Source of the DNA: Hyphomicrobiales bacterium
GTDB lineage: Bacteria > Pseudomonadota > Alphaproteobacteria > Rhizobiales > Xanthobacteraceae
DNA length: 5,403 nt
Direction of reading: 5' to 3'
Assembly (NCBI GenBank): GCA_021730825.1
Contig: JAKFYO010000267.1
Location: 1-5,403, forward strand
Positions within the stretch are counted from its first letter, which is position 1, and each line of letters begins with the position of its first letter. Below are positions 1-5,403 of this stretch, one piece after another. The translations under genes and the position numbers were made by a program. The notes beneath the pieces are model-generated. The model did no database searches. It was not told where the DNA came from and saw only the letters and a list, made by a program, of their open reading frames with translations.

Positions 1-510
1 GCGCTTGCAGAAACGGAGATTGAAAAACTCGGTCTGACCACGAAGGCGGCTTCTGTCCGCGCAGGCCTTGTTGCCTGCACCGGCAATACCGGTTGTCGCT
101 TTGCGGCGTCGGATACGAAGGGCCATGCCGCTGCCATTGCCGATCATTGCGAGGCGCGCGTGCAGCTCGACGGTCCGGTGAACATTCATCTCACCGGGTG
201 CCATCATTCCTGCGCGCAGCATTACATCGGCGACATTGGTCTTCTTGGCGCGCGCGTCGAAACCGGCGGTGAGGGCGACACGGTCGAGGGCTATCACATC
301 TATATCGGCGGAGGTTTCGGCGAGGAAGCCGCCATCGGCCGCGAAATCTATCGCGACGTCAAAGCGGAAGATGCTCCGCACACAATCGAGAAGATGCTGA
401 AAGGCTATCTCGCGAAACGAAGCGGAAATGACGAGAACTTTCTCGCATTCTCGAAACGTCATGAAGTTGAGGCGCTGCGAACGATCTTCGATGCGGAGAC
501 CGCCGAATGA
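1..510 (+). CDS. nirA: Ferredoxin-type assimilatory nitrite reductase, NirA family (3' end only)
   Basis: This is the C-terminal 169 residues of a siroheme and [4Fe-4S] enzyme; the 5' part lies outside the window. Frame 1 is open from base 1 to the TGA at 508-510. Visible cluster ligands are Cys26 and Cys32 (CTGNTGC) and Cys67 and Cys71 (TGCHHSC), giving the CX5C...CX3C pattern of the nitrite/sulfite reductase family, in which the last cysteine also bridges to the siroheme iron. The CTGN wording is nitrite-reductase-like; sulfite reductase CysI usually has a different sequence around its first pair. The expected reaction is six-electron reduction of nitrite to ammonium in the cytoplasm. The downstream nitrate reductase and siroheme synthase genes support this role. 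The anion-binding Arg/Lys residues that help separate nitrite from sulfite reductases are upstream of the window, so a sulfite reductase is not formally excluded. Confidence 0.88.
   Translation, partial: ALAETEIEKLGLTTKAASVRAGLVACTGNTGCRFAASDTKGHAAAIADHCEARVQLDGPVNIHLTGCHHSCAQHYIGDIGLLGARVETGGEGDTVEGYHIYIGGGFGEEAAIGREIYRDVKAEDAPHTIEKMLKGYLAKRSGNDENFLAFSKRHEVEALRTIFDAETAE
495..510 (+). promoter_or_regulatory. RBS and ATGA stop/start overlap joining nirA to the reductase gene
   Basis: GGAG at 495-498 lies eight bases before the ATG at 507, and the ATG shares bases with the nirA TGA (508-510). This arrangement is typical of translational coupling and sets the start of the reductase. The coupling itself is inferred from the layout. 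Confidence 0.75.
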
Positions 511-2120
511 CGGTCAGCGCACAACCGATCCTGCCGATGATCGTACCCGAAAGCGCACCGTTTTCCGACGAGCAACGCTCCTGGTTGAACGGGTTCTTTG
601 CGGGCCTCGTTTCGCTGGATCAGGTGACCGCCCTTAACCCGGATCAGACCAAGGGTCTGATGCTGGACGTGCCGAAGGGCCCGCTTGACGACGGCGACGA
701 CGGCGAGGCGCCCTGGCACGATCAGACCATGCCGCTTGCCGATCGCATGAAGCTCGCGGAAGGAAAGCCGATTCGCCGCAAGATGATGGCAGCGATGGCG
801 CAGCAGGATTGCGGACAGTGCGGCTATAACTGCGAAGACTATTCCAACGCGCTTTTTTTGAAGAAGGAAGAGCGGCTCAATCTCTGCGTTCCGGGCGGTA
901 AAGAAACCAACCGGATGTTGAAAAAACTGTTTGAGGAATTCGGCGATACTGCACCGGCGGCGGAACCTTCAGCGGAAGCGCCACCGAAAGAAATGCCGGT
1001 CACCGCACCCGGCCGTTCGCGCGACAATCCGGTAACCGCGAAGCTGTCGGCGCGTTATCTCCTGAACGGCGCGAAGTCGGAAAAGCGCACGCATCATGTT
1101 GAATTCGACCTCGGGGGTACCGGGCTCGACTATATACCCGGCGACTCGTTCGGTATCTTCCCGGAAAATCATTCAGGTCTCGTGGACGCCGTGATTGCGC
1201 TGATCGGTGCGCGGCCAGATGCAAATATCGGTGGCAAGCCGCTTCGCGAAGTGCTGTGCAAGGACATTTCGTTATCCCCGGCGCCGGACTCTTTGTTTCA
1301 GTTGATTTCGTTGCTCGTCGGCGGCGAGCGGCGAAAGAAAGCAAAAGCGCTTGCCGCCGGCGAAGACCCGGATGGAGACGCGGCAACGCTCGACGTACTG
1401 GCCGCGGTAAAGAAGTTCGAGGGCATCAGGCCCGATCCTGAGGTCTTCGTCGAAGCGCTGGAGCCGCTCCAGCCGCGGCTCTATTCAATCTCGTCCAGCC
1501 CGAAAGCCGACCCCGGCAAGATCTCGCTCACCATCGATCTCGTGCGTTACGTGATCGGCGAGCGTGAGCGGCGCGGTGTCGCCTCCGATTTTCTGGCAAA
1601 TGGAATTGATTCAGGCGGCGCGTTGAGGGTCTATGTCCAGCGTGCGCACGGTTTTGGCCTTCCTGAAAACCCCGATACGCCGATCATCATGGTTGGGCCC
1701 GGCACCGGCATCGCGCCGTTTCGCGCCTTTCTCCAAGAGCGCATGGCGTCGAAAGCGAAAGGAAAAAACTGGCTCTTCTTCGGTCATCAGCGGAGCGATT
1801 GCGATTTCTTCTATCAGGATGAGCTCTCCGGCATGCAGGCGACTGGTTTGCTCACGCGTCTCACGCTCGCTTGGTCCCGCGACGGTAACGAGAAAATTTA
1901 TGTTCAGGATCGTATGCGCGAGGAGGGCGCAGAGCTTTTCGCATGGTTAGAGGCGGGCGCACACTTCTACATCTGCGGTGACGCCAAGCGCATGGCGAAG
2001 GATGTCGAGCGCGCCTTGGTTGAAATCGTTACCCAGCATGGAAGTCGCACGGCAGAAGACGCCGTCGCTTATGTGAACGCGCTCAAGAAAGTGCGCCGTT
2101 ATCAGGCGGATGTTTACTGA
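507..2120 (+). CDS. CysJ-like NADPH/FAD reductase with a [4Fe-4S] segment and no flavodoxin domain
   Basis: A 537-residue soluble protein related to the FAD/NADPH half of sulfite reductase flavoprotein CysJ. Residues 18-36 form a short conserved-looking N-terminal helix region. Cys102, Cys105, Cys109 and Cys127 (CGQCGYNC, then LCVPGG) resemble the small Fe-S domain known from RnfB-type proteins. A Pro/Ala/Glu-rich linker follows at about 147-170. The FAD-binding domain covers about 174-383, with RLYSISS at 324-330 and GVAS at 357-360. The NADPH domain covers about 392-537, with GPGTGIAPF (398-406), Ser457-Arg458 and KIYVQ (463-467), a pattern that favours NADPH over NADH. It ends in a C-terminal tyrosine, as CysJ does. 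No FMN-binding flavodoxin domain is present; E. coli CysJ (about 599 residues) has one. Its start overlaps the nirA stop (ATGA), with GGAG at 495-498 as ribosome binding site. Databases would likely call it sulfite reductase subunit alpha; the context suggests it feeds electrons to NirA and possibly NasA. That partner assignment is inference. Confidence 0.9.
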   Translation: MTVSAQPILPMIVPESAPFSDEQRSWLNGFFAGLVSLDQVTALNPDQTKGLMLDVPKGPLDDGDDGEAPWHDQTMPLADRMKLAEGKPIRRKMMAAMAQQDCGQCGYNCEDYSNALFLKKEERLNLCVPGGKETNRMLKKLFEEFGDTAPAAEPSAEAPPKEMPVTAPGRSRDNPVTAKLSARYLLNGAKSEKRTHHVEFDLGGTGLDYIPGDSFGIFPENHSGLVDAVIALIGARPDANIGGKPLREVLCKDISLSPAPDSLFQLISLLVGGERRKKAKALAAGEDPDGDAATLDVLAAVKKFEGIRPDPEVFVEALEPLQPRLYSISSSPKADPGKISLTIDLVRYVIGERERRGVASDFLANGIDSGGALRVYVQRAHGFGLPENPDTPIIMVGPGTGIAPFRAFLQERMASKAKGKNWLFFGHQRSDCDFFYQDELSGMQATGLLTRLTLAWSRDGNEKIYVQDRMREEGAELFAWLEAGAHFYICGDAKRMAKDVERALVEIVTQHGSRTAEDAVAYVNALKKVRRYQADVY

Positions 2121-2122
2121 TG
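2104..2122 (+). promoter_or_regulatory. RBS and TGATG stop/start overlap joining the reductase gene to nasA
   Basis: AGGCGGA at 2104-2110 is a plausible Shine-Dalgarno sequence nine bases before the ATG at 2120. The reductase stop TGA (2118-2120) and this ATG share one base. The layout suggests that ribosomes ending the reductase can restart on nasA. A second in-frame ATG at 2126 could also be used. Confidence 0.65.
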
Positions 2123-4813
2123 AACATGCAGGCGCCGCTTCAGGTTTCGGTGCGTACTACTTGCCCGTATTGCGGTGTCGGCTGTGGAGTGCTTGCGCGG
2201 CCTGACGGGCTCGGCGGCGCGGAGATTTCAGGAGATCCGGACCACCCGGCGAATTTCGGAAAGCTGTGCTCGAAGGGTTCGGCGCTCGGCGAAACATTGG
2301 GGCTTGCGACACGCCTGCTACATCCAATAGTTCGTGACACGGAAGGCAAGTTACAGCGCGCGAGCTGGGATGCAGCGCTGGATAAAGTCGCGAACGGCTT
2401 CAAAGCGACGATTGAGCAACACGGGCCGGATGCTGTCGCGTTCTATCTCTCGGGGCAGTTGCTCACGGAAGACTATTACGTTGCGAACAAGCTGATGAAA
2501 GGCTTCATCGGCTCCGCGAATGTGGATACGAATTCGCGGCTCTGCATGGCGTCTTCGGTCGCGGCGCACCGACGGGCGTTTGGCGCGGATACCGTGCCCG
2601 GCTCTTACGAGGACTTCGACGAAGCCGATCTAATCGTGCTTGTCGGCTCCAATGCAGCCTGGTGCCATCCGGTTCTGTTCCGCCGCATGATGGAGAGCAG
2701 AAGCAAGCGCGGCACCAGACTTGTTGTGATCGATCCAAGGCGCACAGCAACGGCAGAAGAAGCTGATCTATTTCTCGCAATCGCTCCCGGCATGGATACC
2801 GTCCTGTTCTCCGGGCTACTTGCCGATCTTGCCGACTGTCATACGCTCGACTTCGCGTATATTTCCGCGCATACGGAGGGCTTCGAGCAAGCGCTTGCGC
2901 GCGCGAGACAGATCGCACCATCGCTTGAATCGGTGGCGTTGCAGACCGGGTTGTCGCGCAAGGACATTCTCACATTCTACGAGATATTCAGGACGACCAA
3001 GCGTGTTGTCACCGCGTTCTCGCAAGGCGTAAATCAGTCCGCGCAAGGCACTGACAAGGCGAACGCAATCATCAACTGTCATCTCGCAACCGGGCGTATC
3101 GGCCGGGCAGGGATGGGGCCGTTTTCGCTGACCGGCCAGCCCAACGCGATGGGCGGACGTGAAGTCGGCGGTCTCGCAAATCAGCTTGCGGCGCACATGA
3201 ACTTCGTCCCGGCAGACATCGATCGCGTCGGCCGTTTCTGGAATGCGAGCGCGATGGCAAAGCGCGAGGGCCTGAAGGCCGTGCAGATGTTCGAGGCGAT
3301 CGAACGTGGTGAGATCAAGGCGCTTTGGGTGATGGCGACGAACCCGGCGGCTTCTCTGCCGCGCGCGGCCGCCGTTGCCGATGCGTTGCGCAAACTTGAT
3401 CTCTTCGTCGTTTCCGAGAATGTGATCGCGAATGATACGGTTGCAAGCGGCGCTCATATCTTGTTGCCAGCGGCTGCCTGGGGCGAGAAGGACGGCACGG
3501 TCACGAATTCCGAACGCCGTATCTCGCGGCAGCGTGCGTTTCTTTCGGTGCCGGGTGAAGCAAAGCCGGACTGGAAAATTGTGAGCGATGTCGCCCGCCG
3601 GATGGGGTTCGAGCAGGCGTTCTCCTATTCATCCGCGGCAGATATATTCCGCGAGCATGCAGCACTCTCTGCGTTCGAGAACGAAGAAACCCGCGACTTC
3701 GACATCGGCGCGTTGAAAAAAATCGATGACGAGGCTTATGACGCACTTGAGCCGGTAATCTGGCCCCGCCGCTTGAAGGATGAACAGCCGAAAACACGAT
3801 TCTTCGAAAATGGCGGCTACTACACCGCGAATGGCCGGGCCAAGTTCGTGGCGCCGGAAACCCCGAAGCTTCAGGGGGAGACGTCGGAAGAATTTCCGCT
3901 GCGCCTTAACACCGGGCGCATTCGGGACCAGTGGCATACTATGACGCGTACAGGGTTGAGTCCGCGTCTCGGGCAGCATCTGCCCGAGCCGTTTGTCGAA
4001 GTGAATCCCGGCGACGCGCGTCGGTTCTCATTGACAGACTACGCGTTCGCGCGCGTACGAAGCGCGCACGGCGCAGCGATTTTCCGTGTGAAGATCGATG
4101 AGGGTCAAAGGGCGGGCTCACTCTTCGTGCCGATCCATTGGAGCAGGACGAATACTTCGATGACCCGGCCGGGCGACCTCGTTGCCGCCGCGACGGACCC
4201 TTTCTCCGGGCAACCGGAAGCAAAAGCGACCGCAGTTACCATAGAAGCGGTCGGCTTCGCATCATTTGGGTTTGTGATTGCTTGCAAGCCGTTCAGTCTG
4301 CCGGAGAGTTCATATTGGACGCGCGTGACGCTGGAGGGCGGCGAGGGTGCGCTTTTCGCAGGAAACGATGGTCTAGCGGTGTGGCGCGAGTATGCAGCGC
4401 GAAACCGCGAACCCAGCACAGAAATTATCGAGTATGACGACGAGAAGCGTGGCGTTTATCGCGTCGCGCATATCGCAGGAACGCGCCTTACGTTTTCGCT
4501 TTTTGTGGGTTCCGCCGAAAGTCACATGACCTGGGATGCGGTAAGGCAAATGCTGTCGCGCCAGCGCATCGAAACGAAAGACCGCAAGTTGTTTCTTTCA
4601 GGAAAAAACGCGAACGGGCTGCCGGATACGGGACCGGTTGTCTGTGCGTGTTTTGGTGTCGGGCTTCATGCGATCCGGGACGCGATCGAAACGAAGAACA
4701 CCCATACCGTCGAACAGATTGGCGTGTTGCTGCGCGCGGGAACAAATTGCGGCTCATGCAAGCCTGAACTGAAAAGGATTCTGCAAGATGTCAGAACGCC
4801 GCAAACCGTCTGA
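2120..4813 (+). CDS. nasA: Assimilatory nitrate reductase catalytic subunit (Mo-bis-MGD) with C-terminal BFD [2Fe-2S] domain
   Basis: An 897-residue enzyme expected to reduce nitrate to nitrite in the cytoplasm. Cys15, Cys18, Cys22 and Cys50 (CX2CX3CX27C) bind the N-terminal [4Fe-4S] cluster, and Lys52 is the usual electron-relay lysine. Cys142 in the SRLCMAS segment is the expected molybdenum ligand. Molybdopterin-binding motifs follow, including GSNAAWCHP (176-184), QGVNQSAQGTDKANAI (from about 302) and the GQPNAMGGREVGG region (about 338-350). The dinucleotide-binding C-terminal domain spans roughly 592-710, with RLNTGRIRDQWHTMTRTG at 595-612. Cys842, Cys844, Cys877 and Cys880 (CXC...CX2C) match a BFD-like [2Fe-2S] domain, as in Klebsiella-type NasA and unlike cyanobacterial NarB. 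There is no twin-arginine signal peptide, which argues against periplasmic NapA. The ATG overlaps the preceding stop as TGATG, with AGGCGGA at 2104-2110 as a plausible ribosome binding site; Met3 is an alternative start. No NasC/NasB partner is visible, so the electron donor is open. Confidence 0.95.
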   Translation: MNMQAPLQVSVRTTCPYCGVGCGVLARPDGLGGAEISGDPDHPANFGKLCSKGSALGETLGLATRLLHPIVRDTEGKLQRASWDAALDKVANGFKATIEQHGPDAVAFYLSGQLLTEDYYVANKLMKGFIGSANVDTNSRLCMASSVAAHRRAFGADTVPGSYEDFDEADLIVLVGSNAAWCHPVLFRRMMESRSKRGTRLVVIDPRRTATAEEADLFLAIAPGMDTVLFSGLLADLADCHTLDFAYISAHTEGFEQALARARQIAPSLESVALQTGLSRKDILTFYEIFRTTKRVVTAFSQGVNQSAQGTDKANAIINCHLATGRIGRAGMGPFSLTGQPNAMGGREVGGLANQLAAHMNFVPADIDRVGRFWNASAMAKREGLKAVQMFEAIERGEIKALWVMATNPAASLPRAAAVADALRKLDLFVVSENVIANDTVASGAHILLPAAAWGEKDGTVTNSERRISRQRAFLSVPGEAKPDWKIVSDVARRMGFEQAFSYSSAADIFREHAALSAFENEETRDFDIGALKKIDDEAYDALEPVIWPRRLKDEQPKTRFFENGGYYTANGRAKFVAPETPKLQGETSEEFPLRLNTGRIRDQWHTMTRTGLSPRLGQHLPEPFVEVNPGDARRFSLTDYAFARVRSAHGAAIFRVKIDEGQRAGSLFVPIHWSRTNTSMTRPGDLVAAATDPFSGQPEAKATAVTIEAVGFASFGFVIACKPFSLPESSYWTRVTLEGGEGALFAGNDGLAVWREYAARNREPSTEIIEYDDEKRGVYRVAHIAGTRLTFSLFVGSAESHMTWDAVRQMLSRQRIETKDRKLFLSGKNANGLPDTGPVVCACFGVGLHAIRDAIETKNTHTVEQIGVLLRAGTNCGSCKPELKRILQDVRTPQTV
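4774..4790 (+). promoter_or_regulatory. RBS inside the nasA 3' end that decides the cysG start
   Basis: AAGGA at 4774-4778 is followed after nine bases by ATG at 4788, within the last codons of nasA, giving a 26-base gene overlap. The cysG frame has a stop at 4770-4772, so no earlier start is possible. The next in-frame ATG at 4830 has only a weaker purine-rich stretch (about 4812-4820) in front of it. Confidence 0.65.
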
Positions 4814-5403
4814 AGAAAAGCCCGCGCGCATGGGCAAGCTCGCCCGGTTGCCGGTGTTCTTCGCGCTTGATGGCAAGCGGGCGTTGGTCGCGGCAAACGG
4901 CATGGGTGCCGTATGGAAGATAGAGCTTCTTGCCGCAGCAGGCGCAAAGGTCGACGTTTATGCGCCGAAGGTAAGTGCCGACCTGCTCGAGCTTGCAAAG
5001 GACGTAGACTTTGCATGCAACATCGTCATTCACGAGCGCGACTGGTGTAATGAGGATTTCTCAGGTGCTGCTATTGCAGTCGGCACATTTAAAACCGATG
5101 AAGAGTCGGCGGCTTTCGCAGGAGCCGCGCGGGCGGCCGGCGTCCCCGTTAATGTAATCGACAAGCCTGCGTATTGCGATTTCGCATTCGGTTCGATCGT
5201 GAATCGCTCGCCGCTTGTGATCGGAATTTCCACGGATGGCGCGGCACCCGTCTTCGGACAAGCCATCCGCGCGAAAATCGAGGCGATGCTGCCGATGGGC
5301 TTCGCGCGCTGGGCAGAAGCGGCCCGCCGCTGGCGTGGTGTTCTGCACGCGGCAAGCGGTTTGAGTTTCGCGGCACGCCGCCGCTTCTGGCAACTATTCA
5401 CGG
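4788..5403 (+). CDS. cysG: Siroheme synthase, precorrin-2 dehydrogenase/sirohydrochlorin ferrochelatase part (3' truncated)
   Basis: The first 205 codons of a protein that continues past the window end. It matches the N-terminal CysG module that oxidises precorrin-2 with NAD+ and inserts Fe2+ to make siroheme, the cofactor of the upstream nitrite reductase. Evidence: LPVFFALDGKRALV at the Rossmann start (21-34), VNVIDKPAYCDF (121-132) containing Asp125, which aligns with catalytic Asp104 of Salmonella CysG, then NRSPLVIGISTDGAAPVFG (139-157), AIRAKIEAMLP (159-169) and ARRRFW (196-201), which resembles the ERRRFW segment of the CysG dimerisation region. The usual Gly-Gly-Gly of the NAD loop reads Ala-Asn-Gly here. 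Whether a C-terminal uroporphyrinogen methyltransferase domain follows cannot be seen. The start at 4788 is preferred because AAGGA lies at 4774-4778, and an in-frame TGA at 4770-4772 rules out any longer form; Met15 (4830) is a possible alternative that would avoid overlap with nasA. Confidence 0.88.
   Translation, partial: MSERRKPSEEKPARMGKLARLPVFFALDGKRALVAANGMGAVWKIELLAAAGAKVDVYAPKVSADLLELAKDVDFACNIVIHERDWCNEDFSGAAIAVGTFKTDEESAAFAGAARAAGVPVNVIDKPAYCDFAFGSIVNRSPLVIGISTDGAAPVFGQAIRAKIEAMLPMGFARWAEAARRWRGVLHAASGLSFAARRRFWQLFT

Noticed and set aside
853..859. Run of seven T in the reductase gene as a possible frameshift or slippage site
   Set aside because: The reading frame is intact on both sides and both halves are needed for a sensible protein; no alternative frame product is evident.
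507..2120. Calling this gene cysJ with a sulfite reductase role
   Set aside because: The flavodoxin domain is absent and the neighbours are nitrate/nitrite genes, so only the FAD/NADPH half supports the name; the symbol was left empty.
2120..2300. Possibility that the molybdoenzyme is a periplasmic NapA or a formate dehydrogenase
   Set aside because: There is no twin-arginine signal before the first cluster cysteine. The C-terminal BFD domain and the nitrite reductase/siroheme neighbours fit assimilatory NasA, and Cys142 falls in a NasA-like context.
2816..3457. A 213-codon open frame on the minus strand inside nasA
   Set aside because: It lies fully within strongly conserved nasA coding sequence, shows no recognisable domain, and is Arg/Ala-rich as expected of an antisense shadow in GC-rich DNA.
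3716..3722. Run of seven A in nasA as a possible programmed frameshift site
   Set aside because: The phase is not that of the classic A AAA AAG signal, the normal frame continues into conserved sequence, and no stimulating structure is apparent.
4790..4830. A Rho-independent terminator after nasA
   Set aside because: No GC-rich hairpin followed by a T run is visible; the sequence is coding for both nasA and cysG.
5030..5401. Overlapping minus-strand open frames at the window end
   Set aside because: They oppose the clear siroheme synthase frame, have low-complexity Ala/Arg composition and no recognisable motif.

Overview
The window is a tightly packed piece of a nitrate/nitrite assimilation operon, read entirely on the + strand with no intergenic gaps. 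In order it holds: (1) the 3' end of a siroheme/[4Fe-4S] nitrite reductase of the NirA family (cut by the window start); (2) a complete CysJ-like NADPH/FAD reductase that carries a [4Fe-4S] segment where CysJ would have its FMN-binding flavodoxin domain; (3) a complete cytoplasmic assimilatory nitrate reductase (NasA) with a C-terminal BFD-type [2Fe-2S] domain; and (4) the 5' part of a siroheme synthase (CysG, precorrin-2 dehydrogenase/ferrochelatase part), cut by the window end.

The genes are joined by an ATGA overlap (nirA/reductase), a TGATG overlap (reductase/nasA) and a 26-base overlap (nasA/cysG), which suggests one polycistronic mRNA with coupled translation. Together they make sense as a pathway: NasA reduces nitrate to nitrite, NirA reduces nitrite to ammonium, CysG supplies the siroheme that NirA needs, and the reductase is the obvious candidate to bring NADPH electrons to NirA and perhaps also to NasA. 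No nitrate transporter, NasB/NasC-type reductase subunit, regulator, promoter or terminator is visible inside the window.

The GC-rich sequence, the gene order and the wording of the protein motifs (for example the TGCHHSC siroheme motif and the ISTDGAAP motif in CysG) suggest an alphaproteobacterium, probably of the Hyphomicrobiales (Rhizobiales; Bradyrhizobium/Rhodopseudomonas-like relatives). This is inferred from remembered family features, not from a search. The feature most worth a second look is the FMN-less, Fe-S-containing CysJ-like protein, which would normally be labelled 'sulfite reductase subunit alpha' but sits between nitrite and nitrate reductase genes.
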